Below are positions 38,404 through 46,672 of a stretch of 64,000 nt of DNA, in pieces; positions within the stretch are counted from its first letter, which is position 1; each line of letters begins with the position of its first letter. A program made the position numbers and the translations under genes. The stretch is from NCBI RefSeq assembly GCF_028830055.1, contig NZ_CP101655.1, positions 3,127,382 to 3,191,381 of the forward strand, read 5' to 3'. Under the pieces are notes generated by a model. It was not told where the DNA came from. It made no database searches and saw only the letters and a program-made list of their open reading frames with translations. This stretch comes from Pseudomonas serboccidentalis (GTDB lineage Bacteria; Pseudomonadota; Gammaproteobacteria; Pseudomonadales; Pseudomonadaceae).

Positions 38404-40206
38404 TTAGAACCACGCATCCTGCATCGCCAGACACGTATCATCCCGCGCCTCCAGCAACGCCAGCTCATGCTGGCAACCTGGCACTTCCCACGTCAGGAAA
38501 TACCGCGCCGCCTGCAGCTTGCCCTTATAGAAGTCGGCATCCGCCGGATTGCCCTTGGCCAGGCCTTCTTCGGCGCGGATCGCCTGCTCCAGCCAGCGCC
38601 AGCCAATCACCGTGTGCCCGAACACTTTCAGGTACAGCGCCGAATTCGCCAGGCTGCTGTTGACCTTGCCCTGCGCCAGATCGGTCAGCAGGCCGATGGT
38701 TACTGTTTGCAGGCGCGCCAGCAGTTTTTCCAGTGGCTCACGCAGTGCGGTCAGCGATTCATGCGCGGTAGAGCGCTCGGCAGTGTTGGCGATCAAGCGG
38801 ATCAGTTGCTTGAGCCCTGCGCCACCGTTTTGCGCCAATTTGCGTCCGAGCAAGTCCAGCGACTGGATGCCGTGGGTGCCTTCGTGGATCGGGTTCAGGC
38901 GGTTGTCGCGGTAATACTGTTCTACCGGGTATTCACGGGTGTAACCGTGGCCGCCGAGGATCTGGATCGCCAGTTCGTTGGCCTTCAGGCAGAACTCCGA
39001 CGGCCAGGATTTGACGATCGGCGTCAGCAGGTCCAGCAGCTCATGGGCCTGTTTACGCTCGGCGTCGGTCTCCAGCGTCGTGGTGTCATCGAACAGCCGC
39101 GCCGCGTACAGGCCGAGGTCAAATGCTCCTTCGACGTAGGACTTTTGCGTCAATAGCATGCGTCTGACATCCGCGTGCTGAATGATCGCTACCGGCGCGG
39201 TGGTCGGATCCTTGCTGTCCGGTACTCGGCCCTGCGGGCGCTCCCGGGCGTACTCCAGCGAATACAGGTAACCGGCGTAACCGAGCATCACCGCGCCCAT
39301 GCCGACGCCGATCCGTGCCTCGTTCATCATCTGGAACATGTAGCTCAAGCCGTGGTGCGGCTTGCCCACCAGATAGCCGACGCACTCGCCGTTATCGCCG
39401 AAGTTCAGTGCTGTAGAGGTGGTGCCGCGCCAGCCCATCTTGTGGAACAACCCGGCCAGCAGCACATCGTTGCGCTGGCCCAGAGTGCCGTCATCGTTGA
39501 CCAGAAACTTCGGCACGATGAACAGCGAAATACCCTTCACCCCCGGCGGCGCGTCCGGCAGCTTGGCCAGCACCATGTGCACGATGTTTTCCGACAGCGG
39601 GTGATCGCCGCCGGAAATGAAGATCTTGTTGCCCTTGAGGCGATAAGTGCCGTCGGACGCGGGCTCGGCACGCGTACGAATATCCGACAACGAGGAACCC
39701 GCGTGTGGTTCGGTCAGGGCCATGGTGCCGAAGAAGCGACCGTCGATCATCGGTTGCAGAAAGCGCTGTTTCTGCTCATCGGTGCCGAAGCTTTCGATCA
39801 GGTTGGCCGCACCCATGGTCAGGAACGGGTACGAAGTGGTTGCCGCGTTCGCCGATTGAAAATGCGCAAAGCAGGCTTGCGACAGCAACGTCGGCAGTTG
39901 CATGCCGCCGGCATCGAAACTTCTCGCGGCGTTGAGGAAACCGGCTTCGAGGAAGGCATCCACCGCCGGTTTGACTTCCGGAATCAGAATCGCCTGGCCA
40001 TTCTCGTAGCGCGGCTCGTTCTCGTCACCTTTGCGGTTATGCGGTGCGAAATATTTCTCGGCGATGCTGCGCGCGGTGCCGATGGCGGCGTCGAAGGTCT
40101 CGCGGTTGTGCTCGGCAAAGCGCTCACGCCGGGTCAGGCCCTCGGCATCGAGGACTTCGTACAGCTCGAAAGCCAGATTACGGGAACTGAGCAGCGTCTC
40201 GGACAT
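38404..40206 (-). CDS. Acyl-CoA dehydrogenase (long form with C-terminal extra domain)
   Basis: A 600-residue FAD enzyme, longer than the roughly 380-residue standard form because of an extra C-terminal domain (PF12806 type). FGTMALTEPHAGSSLSDIRT near 158 and GNKIFISGGDH near 200 form the FAD and substrate part. PIHEGTHGIQSLDLLGRK near 430 holds the catalytic Glu. It introduces the alpha,beta double bond in acyl-CoA beta-oxidation. The chain-length preference is unknown. The position matches the PA5020-type backbone gene (from memory). Confidence 0.9.
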   Translation of the reverse strand: MSETLLSSRNLAFELYEVLDAEGLTRRERFAEHNRETFDAAIGTARSIAEKYFAPHNRKGDENEPRYENGQAILIPEVKPAVDAFLEAGFLNAARSFDAGGMQLPTLLSQACFAHFQSANAATTSYPFLTMGAANLIESFGTDEQKQRFLQPMIDGRFFGTMALTEPHAGSSLSDIRTRAEPASDGTYRLKGNKIFISGGDHPLSENIVHMVLAKLPDAPPGVKGISLFIVPKFLVNDDGTLGQRNDVLLAGLFHKMGWRGTTSTALNFGDNGECVGYLVGKPHHGLSYMFQMMNEARIGVGMGAVMLGYAGYLYSLEYARERPQGRVPDSKDPTTAPVAIIQHADVRRMLLTQKSYVEGAFDLGLYAARLFDDTTTLETDAERKQAHELLDLLTPIVKSWPSEFCLKANELAIQILGGHGYTREYPVEQYYRDNRLNPIHEGTHGIQSLDLLGRKLAQNGGAGLKQLIRLIANTAERSTAHESLTALREPLEKLLARLQTVTIGLLTDLAQGKVNSSLANSALYLKVFGHTVIGWRWLEQAIRAEEGLAKGNPADADFYKGKLQAARYFLTWEVPGCQHELALLEARDDTCLAMQDAWF

Positions 40207-40294
40207 GGCGGCCTACCTGAAATTTGGGGTTGGGCCGAGTCTAGGCTTGCTGATAGAGGCTGAACAGGATGATTGATGGGCGTGATACAGAAGC

Positions 40295-40370
40295 AAAAGA
40301 TCGCAGCCTTCGGCAGCTCCTACAGAGAAACACGATCCCCTGTAGGAGCTGCCGAAGGCTGCGATCTTTT
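40295..40370. repeat. REP-type inverted repeat, family B copy 4
   Basis: A 76-bp inverted repeat with family B arms. It lies between the putA stop and the acyl-CoA dehydrogenase start. Confidence 0.85.
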
Positions 40371-40424
40371 GATCTTCTGTATGAGTGCCAGGCGACCATT
40401 GCGGTCGCCTGGAGTTACAGAGGT

Positions 40425-43400
40425 TTAACCGATGGTCATCAAGCTCGCATTACCACCCGCCGCAGCGGTGTTAACACTCAACGCCCGCTCGATCACCAGA
40501 CGCTCCAGCGCAATGTTGGTTTCGCCCTGGGACAAGCCCTGAACCCCAACGATCGCACCGGCGCGCTTGGCGATCTGCTGGCAGACACCGCGCAACTGGT
40601 CGGAATGGCCGTGATGCAGAACGGCATCAAACACCACCTCGTCCTTGTTCCAATCGGAAACCAGCTTGATCCGCGCCTGAATCTCCTTCGGCAGGCGTGC
40701 GAACAACGCCTTGCTGAGGTCGGACTCCGGCCATACCGCCGAACCGCCGACAGCCAATACCGCCGCCAGTTGGGTCAGCAGATCGCCTTCAACCTCCGCC
40801 AGGCACAGCACGTGCTCACGCGGCAGGATCGCGTAGCTGTTCTTCTCGCCAGTCGGACCGGCCAGCACGCGGGTGATACCGCTTTGCGACTGGGCGGCGT
40901 ACTGCGCGCACAGGGTGCTCAGGTCGGCGTACTTGTTGCTTTCAGCCCAGGCTTTCAGCGCGTTCAGCGGTTTGCTCATGGCATCACGCAGGCGCACGTC
41001 CGGTGCGACGACCGCATCACCGCGAGCGAAGGATTGTTCGATCGCATCGGTAGGACGAGTCGACAGCAGGCGGTACAGGTACAGCGGGCCACCGGCTTTC
41101 GGGCCAGTACCCGACAGGCCTTCGCCGCCGAACGGCTGCACGCCGACCACGGCACCGACGATGTTGCGGTTGACGTAGACGTTACCGGCGTTGACGTTGT
41201 CGATCACCTTGGCGATGGTCTCGTCGATGCGGGTGTGCACGCCGAGAGTCAGGCCATAACCGGAGGCGTTGATCTGGCCGATCAACTGGTCGATGTCCTT
41301 GCGCTTGTAACGCACCACGTGCAGCACCGGGCCGAAGATCTCGCGTTGCAACTCGTCGAAGCTTTCCAGCTCGATCAGGGTCGGCATGACGAAGGTGCCG
41401 CGTTTAACTTCTTCGCTGTCGGCAATCGCCACCTGGTACACACTGCGACCTTTATCACGCATGCCCTGGATGTGCTTGTCGATGCCGGCCTTGGCTTCGG
41501 CGTCGATCACCGGGCCAATGTCCACAGACAGACGCTCAGGGTTACCGAGACGGGATTCGGCCATCGCGCCTTTGAGCATTTCGATGACACGGTCTGCGGA
41601 ATCTTCCTGCAGGCACAGTACACGCAGTGCCGAGCAACGCTGGCCGGCGCTATCGAAGGCCGAGGACACCACGTCGATCACGACTTGTTCGGTCAGTGCC
41701 GAGGAGTCGACGATCATCGCGTTCTGGCCACCGGTTTCGGCGATCAGTGGAATCGGACGGCCCTGGCTGTCGAGACGGCCAGCGATGTTGCGTTGCAGCA
41801 GACGTGCGACTTCGGTGGAACCGGTGAACATCACGCCTTTGACGCGCTCATCACCAACCAGCCCGGCACCGACGGTTTCACCGCGCCCCGGCAGCAGTTG
41901 CAGCACGCCTTCGGGAATCCCGGCTTCGAGCAGCAGGCGCACGGCTTGCGCGGCTACCAGCGGAGTTTGCTCTGCCGGTTTGGCGAGTACCGGGTTACCG
42001 GCGGCCAGTGCGGCAGCCACCTGGCCACTGAAGATGGCCAGCGGGAAGTTCCACGGGCTGATGCACACCACCGGGCCCAGTGGGCGGTGGGCGTCGTTGC
42101 TGAAATCGTTGCGTGCCTGCACCGCGTAATAACGCAGGAAGTCGACGGCTTCACGGACTTCAGCGATGGCGTTGGCGAAGGTCTTGCCGGCTTCACGGGC
42201 CAGCAGGCCCATCAGTGGCTGGATCTCGCCTTCCATCAGGTCGGCGGCACGTTCCAGAATCGCGGCGCGTTCGGCTGGCGGGGTGGCCTGCCAGATTGGC
42301 GCGGCATTCAGGGCGCACTGGATCGCATTGTCGACGTCTTCGACGGTGGCTTCCTGCACGTGACCGACTACATCGCGGTGATCTGCCGGGTTCAGCACCG
42401 GTGCTGGCGCTTCGGTGCTGGAGGCGCAACCGAGCATCGGCGCGGCTTTCCAGTTGTTGTGCGCGGTGGCGAGCAGGGCGCAGGACAGCGAGGCCAGACG
42501 GTGTTCGTTAGCCATGTCGATGCCGGCGGAGTTGGCGCGCTCGGCGCCGTACAGGTCACGCGGCAGCGGAATGCGCGGGTGCGGCAGACCAAAACCACCT
42601 TCCACGGTCGCCATCTGCTCGATCTGAGCCACCGGATCGGCCACCAATTCCTGAATCGAAATCGACTGGTCGGCGATGCGGTTGACGAACGAGGTGTTCG
42701 CGCCGTTTTCCAGCAGGCGACGCACGAGGTACGCCAGCAGGGTTTCGTGGGTGCCGACCGGTGCGTACACGCGGCACGGACGGTTCAGCTTGCCTTCGGA
42801 AACTTTGCCGACAACCTGCTCGTAGAGCGGTTCGCCCATGCCGTGCAGGCACTGGAATTCGTACTGGCCCGGGTAATAGTTCTGACCGGCAATGTGGTAA
42901 ATGGCCGACAGGGTGTGGGCGTTGTGCGTGGCGAACTGCGGGTAAATGACTTCCGGTACCGACAGCAGTTTGCGTGCGCAAGCGATGTAGGAAACGTCGG
43001 TGTACACCTTGCGGGTGTAGACCGGATAGCCTTCCAGGCCTTCGACCTGGGCGCGCTTGATTTCGCTGTCCCAGTACGCGCCTTTCACCAGGCGGATCAT
43101 CAGGCGATGACGGCTGCGGCGAGCCAGGTCGATCACGTAGTCGATCACGTACGGGCAACGCTTCTGATAAGCCTGGATCACGAAACCGATGCCGTTCCAG
43201 CCGGTCAGCTGCGGTTCGAAGCACAGACGCTCGAGCAGATCCAGCGACAGTTCGAGACGGTCGGCCTCTTCGGCGTCGATGTTCAGACCGATGTCGTATT
43301 GCTTGGCCAGCAGGGTCAGCGACAACAGGCGCGGGTACAGCTCATCCATCACGCGCTCGTACTGCGCACGGCTGTAACGCGGGTGCAGTGCCGAGAGCTT

Positions 43401-44378
43401 GATGGAAATGCCCGGGCCTTCATAAATCCCACGGCCGTGGGAGGCTTTGCCGATCGAGTGAATAGCTTGTTCGTACGACGCCAGGTACTTCTGCGCGTCG
43501 TGCTCGGTCAGTGCCGCTTCACCGAGCATGTCGTAGGAATAGCGGAAGCCCTTGGCTTCGAACTTGCTCGCGTTGGCCAGTGCCTCGGCGATGGTTTCGC
43601 CGGTGACGAACTGCTCGCCCATCAGGCGCATGGCCATGTCGACGCCCTTGCGGATCATCGGCTCGCCGCTCTTGCCGATGATGCGGCTCAGCGACGACGT
43701 CAGGCCGGCTTCGTTGTGGGTCGACACCAGTTTGCCGGTCAGCAGCAGACCCCAGGTCGCGGCGTTGACGAACAGCGACGGGCTGTTGCCCAGGTGCGGA
43801 TGCCAGTTGCCGGTGCTGATCTTGTCGCGGATCAGTGCATCGCGAGTGCCTTTGTCCGGGATACGCAGCAGCGCTTCGGCCAGGCACATCAGCGCTACGC
43901 CTTCCTGGGACGACAGGGAAAATTCCTGCAGCAGGCCCTGAACAATGCCTGCACGACCGCCGGCACTTTTCTGGTTACGCAGTTTTTCCGCGATGGTCGC
44001 GGCGAGTTTGTTGGTGGCTTCGGCCATCGGTGCCGGCAGGCGTGCCTGTTCGATCAGCATCGGTACCACTTCCGGCTCGGGGCGGCGGTAAGCGGCGGTG
44101 ATCGACGCGCGCAGTACTGATTGCGGCAGGATGCTTTCAGCGAATTCGAGGAAGCACTGGTGGGCGTGATCGGTGTGGACTTCACCGGCGTCATCGCTGT
44201 CCTTGGCGGTCAAACCGTTCAGCTCGGTCAGGGTTGCACCACCCTCGAGTTTCTCCAGGTAATTGAAAATTGCCTGCTTGATCAGCCAGTGCGGCGTGCG
44301 ATCAATCGAGGTTGCGGCAGCCTTCAGGCGCTCGCGGGTCGGGTCATCGAGTTTGACCCCAAGGGTGGTGGTAGCCAT
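40425..44378 (-). CDS. putA: Bifunctional proline dehydrogenase / P5C dehydrogenase and repressor PutA
   Basis: A 1317-residue trifunctional PutA. Residues 1-47 (TTTLGVKLDDPTRERLKAAA) form a ribbon-helix-helix DNA-binding domain. The FAD proline dehydrogenase barrel follows to about 570 (YEGPGISIKLSALHPRYS near 330, RLVKGAYWDSEIKRAQ near 430). The P5C dehydrogenase is about 650-1120, with IAETGGQNAMIVDSSA (Glu) and DSAGQRCSALRVLCLQ (Cys). It oxidises proline to glutamate at the membrane when proline is present. Without proline it acts as repressor of itself and putP. ATG 44378 gives the family's normal start. It is divergent from putP, with six PutA-type boxes between. Confidence 0.97.
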   Translation of the reverse strand: MATTTLGVKLDDPTRERLKAAATSIDRTPHWLIKQAIFNYLEKLEGGATLTELNGLTAKDSDDAGEVHTDHAHQCFLEFAESILPQSVLRASITAAYRRPEPEVVPMLIEQARLPAPMAEATNKLAATIAEKLRNQKSAGGRAGIVQGLLQEFSLSSQEGVALMCLAEALLRIPDKGTRDALIRDKISTGNWHPHLGNSPSLFVNAATWGLLLTGKLVSTHNEAGLTSSLSRIIGKSGEPMIRKGVDMAMRLMGEQFVTGETIAEALANASKFEAKGFRYSYDMLGEAALTEHDAQKYLASYEQAIHSIGKASHGRGIYEGPGISIKLSALHPRYSRAQYERVMDELYPRLLSLTLLAKQYDIGLNIDAEEADRLELSLDLLERLCFEPQLTGWNGIGFVIQAYQKRCPYVIDYVIDLARRSRHRLMIRLVKGAYWDSEIKRAQVEGLEGYPVYTRKVYTDVSYIACARKLLSVPEVIYPQFATHNAHTLSAIYHIAGQNYYPGQYEFQCLHGMGEPLYEQVVGKVSEGKLNRPCRVYAPVGTHETLLAYLVRRLLENGANTSFVNRIADQSISIQELVADPVAQIEQMATVEGGFGLPHPRIPLPRDLYGAERANSAGIDMANEHRLASLSCALLATAHNNWKAAPMLGCASSTEAPAPVLNPADHRDVVGHVQEATVEDVDNAIQCALNAAPIWQATPPAERAAILERAADLMEGEIQPLMGLLAREAGKTFANAIAEVREAVDFLRYYAVQARNDFSNDAHRPLGPVVCISPWNFPLAIFSGQVAAALAAGNPVLAKPAEQTPLVAAQAVRLLLEAGIPEGVLQLLPGRGETVGAGLVGDERVKGVMFTGSTEVARLLQRNIAGRLDSQGRPIPLIAETGGQNAMIVDSSALTEQVVIDVVSSAFDSAGQRCSALRVLCLQEDSADRVIEMLKGAMAESRLGNPERLSVDIGPVIDAEAKAGIDKHIQGMRDKGRSVYQVAIADSEEVKRGTFVMPTLIELESFDELQREIFGPVLHVVRYKRKDIDQLIGQINASGYGLTLGVHTRIDETIAKVIDNVNAGNVYVNRNIVGAVVGVQPFGGEGLSGTGPKAGGPLYLYRLLSTRPTDAIEQSFARGDAVVAPDVRLRDAMSKPLNALKAWAESNKYADLSTLCAQYAAQSQSGITRVLAGPTGEKNSYAILPREHVLCLAEVEGDLLTQLAAVLAVGGSAVWPESDLSKALFARLPKEIQARIKLVSDWNKDEVVFDAVLHHGHSDQLRGVCQQIAKRAGAIVGVQGLSQGETNIALERLVIERALSVNTAAAGGNASLMTIG

Positions 44379-44450
44379 ATTTTTATCCTCATGGTTGCCA
44401 CAGTTGCGTGGCATCAGCTGGCGGCAAGATTAGCCGTGCGCTGAGAGAGG

Positions 44451-44689
44451 TGCAACCGGGTGCAACCCTTTTTTTGTCGGAATAATAGGCAGCTCGTCAG
44501 GAATTATTTTCTGGTACGAAAGTGCTGCTCCTGCTTGGTGCTTTTGCTTCTAGCCAACGGTTATGACTGCCACAAAAGGGAGCAAAAACGGGGTATTTGA
44601 GGCTAAATCCGACTAGGTGCAACTTATTCGTTCGAAACTGGTTGCACCTTATTTGATTTGTTGCATAGCATTCGCGCCCAAGGTGCAAC
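44451..44689. promoter_or_regulatory. putA-putP control region with six GTTGCA/TGCAAC boxes
   Basis: The 457-base gap between putA and putP contains TGCAAC at 44451, 44461, 44618 and 44684, and GTTGCA at 44641 and 44660. E. coli PutA is known to bind GTTGCA, so these are likely PutA operators. They form a pair near putA and a group of four nearer putP. Confidence 0.75.
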
Positions 44690-44835
44690 CGGGATACCCG
44701 GTGTACCCGGCTGATGGCTTTCCTGGGGAAACATCAGTCTTAAATGCGCGGGATCCCGGATCGTCTGCCAAACGTCGTCGTTTGCGAGCGGTTCACCACC
44801 GCCGCTACATAAAAACAAAGCCAGGGCGTAACTCA

Positions 44836-46320
44836 ATGAGCGTTAGCAATCCAACCCTGATCACGTTCGTGATCTACATCGCAGCAATGGTGCTGATCGG
44901 CCTGATGGCCTATCGCTCCACCAACAACCTTTCTGACTATATTCTGGGCGGTCGTAGCCTGGGCAGCGTCGTGACGGCTCTGTCTGCCGGTGCTTCCGAC
45001 ATGAGCGGCTGGTTGCTGATGGGCCTGCCGGGCGCCATCTACATGTCCGGCCTGTCCGAAAGCTGGATCGCCATCGGCCTGATCGTCGGCGCCTACCTGA
45101 ACTGGCTGTTCGTCGCCGGCCGTCTGCGCGTGCAGACCGAGCACAACGGCGATGCGCTGACCCTGCCGGACTACTTCTCCAGCCGTTTCGAAGACAAAAG
45201 CGGCCTGCTGCGCATCATTTCGGCGATCGTGATTCTGGTGTTTTTCACTGTCTATTGCGCATCTGGCATCGTGGCTGGCGCCCGCCTGTTCGAAAGCACG
45301 TTCGGCATGACCTACGAGACGGCGCTGTGGGCCGGTGCTGCGGCGACGATTGCCTACACCTTCGTTGGCGGTTTCCTCGCGGTGAGCTGGACCGACACCG
45401 TACAAGCCACGCTGATGATTTTCGCGCTGATCCTTACGCCGATCATCGTGTTGCTGGCTACTGGTGGCGTCGACACCACGTTCCTGGCGATCGAAGCGCA
45501 AGACCCAAGCAACTTTGACATGCTCAAGGGCACCACCTTCATTGGCGTCATTTCGCTGATGGGCTGGGGCTTGGGCTACTTCGGTCAACCGCACATCCTG
45601 GCGCGTTTCATGGCCGCTGACTCGGTGAAGTCGATTGCCAATGCCCGTCGCATCTCCATGACCTGGATGATCCTGTGCCTGGGCGGCACCGTGGCTGTGG
45701 GCTTCTTCGGTATTGCCTACTTCTCGGCGCACCCGGAAGTTGCAGGTCCCGTGACTGAAAACCACGAGCGCGTATTCATCGAGCTGGCAAAACTGCTGTT
45801 CAACCCATGGATTGCCGGTGTGCTGCTGTCGGCGATTCTGGCTGCGGTGATGAGCACCCTGAGCTGCCAGTTGCTGGTGTGCTCGAGCGCCCTGACTGAA
45901 GACTTCTATAAAGCGTTCATTCGCAAGACAGCTTCCCAGAAAGAACTGGTCTGGATCGGTCGCGCCATGGTGCTGGTGGTGGCGCTGATCGCCATCGCAC
46001 TGGCAGCCAACCCGAAAAACCAGGTACTGGGTCTGGTCAGCTACGCGTGGGCCGGTTTCGGTGCTGCGTTCGGTCCGGTGGTGCTGATCTCGGTCGTCTG
46101 GAAAGGCATGACTCGCAACGGCGCACTGGCGGGTATCCTTGTCGGTGCGATCACCGTTGTGGCGTGGAAACACTGGGAAGTGATGGGTCTGTACGAAATC
46201 ATCCCGGGCTTCATCTTCGCCAGCCTCGCGATCTACATCGTCAGCAAGTTCGGTTCGCCGACCACTGGCATGGTGCAGCGCTTCGAAGCGGCGGAAAAAG
46301 ATTTCCACCTGAACAAGTGA
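44836..46320 (+). CDS. putP: Sodium/proline symporter PutP
   Basis: A 494-residue SSS-family transporter with about 13 TM helices. MVLIGLMAYRSTNNLSDYIL is near the start, ALSAGASDMSGWLLMGLPGA near 50 (sodium and proline site), and SWTDTVQATLMIFAL and LSAILAAVMSTLSCQLLVCS follow. It brings proline in with Na+ for PutA to degrade. ATG 44836 is the family start; the longer in-frame reading upstream lies in the operator region. A terminator follows the stop. Confidence 0.96.
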   Translation: MSVSNPTLITFVIYIAAMVLIGLMAYRSTNNLSDYILGGRSLGSVVTALSAGASDMSGWLLMGLPGAIYMSGLSESWIAIGLIVGAYLNWLFVAGRLRVQTEHNGDALTLPDYFSSRFEDKSGLLRIISAIVILVFFTVYCASGIVAGARLFESTFGMTYETALWAGAAATIAYTFVGGFLAVSWTDTVQATLMIFALILTPIIVLLATGGVDTTFLAIEAQDPSNFDMLKGTTFIGVISLMGWGLGYFGQPHILARFMAADSVKSIANARRISMTWMILCLGGTVAVGFFGIAYFSAHPEVAGPVTENHERVFIELAKLLFNPWIAGVLLSAILAAVMSTLSCQLLVCSSALTEDFYKAFIRKTASQKELVWIGRAMVLVVALIAIALAANPKNQVLGLVSYAWAGFGAAFGPVVLISVVWKGMTRNGALAGILVGAITVVAWKHWEVMGLYEIIPGFIFASLAIYIVSKFGSPTTGMVQRFEAAEKDFHLNK

Positions 46321-46345
46321 TGCGCTGAGCTTCGGCTCACAAGAG

Positions 46346-46382
46346 AACGGTCCGTTTCCTACAGGAGGCGGGCCGTTTTTTT
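46346..46382 (+). terminator. Rho-independent terminator after putP
   Basis: A 9-bp stem AACGGTCCG / CGGGCCGTT (one G-U in RNA) is followed by seven T. It lies 25 bases after the putP stop. Confidence 0.85.
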
Positions 46383-46417
46383 ATGCCTGTGATTTCTTGA
46401 AAACGCTGAGGATCTCA

Positions 46418-46507
46418 TGTGGGAGCGAGCTTGCTCGCGAAGACGTCGTGTCAGTCGGTGGGGATGTCGGCTAATAGGCCGCTTTCGCGAGCAAGCTCGC
46501 TCCCACA
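46418..46507. repeat. REP-type inverted repeat, family E (90 bp)
   Basis: The arms TGTGGGAGCGAGCTTGCTCG and its reverse complement bound a 90-bp unit, the same length as family A though different in sequence. It lies between putP and vgrG. The rest of that 350-base gap shows no clear promoter. Confidence 0.82.
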
Positions 46508-46672
46508 GGGTTCAGTGATGTTGCAGAGGGATTTGTCTGTAGTTGAGGGCGCTGCTTTTTGCAGGGTTTTTCATCAATGAGAGTAGGGCAAATCTGATTT
46601 TCCCGTCACCCACCCAACACCCCTTACCCCTCATGCAGAATCGCCCGCCCTCATTTTGCAGAGACACATCGG

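Noticed and set aside
40269..44120. A 1283-codon open frame on the plus strand opposite putA
   Set aside because: It mirrors putA codon by codon, its product is low-complexity Gln/Val/Arg-rich, and it resembles no protein family. It is an effect of the GC-rich codon pattern.
44617..44835. N-terminal extension of PutP from an upstream in-frame ATG
   Set aside because: The extension lies over the PutA-type boxes and is not hydrophobic or family-like; PutP normally begins at MSVSNPTL.
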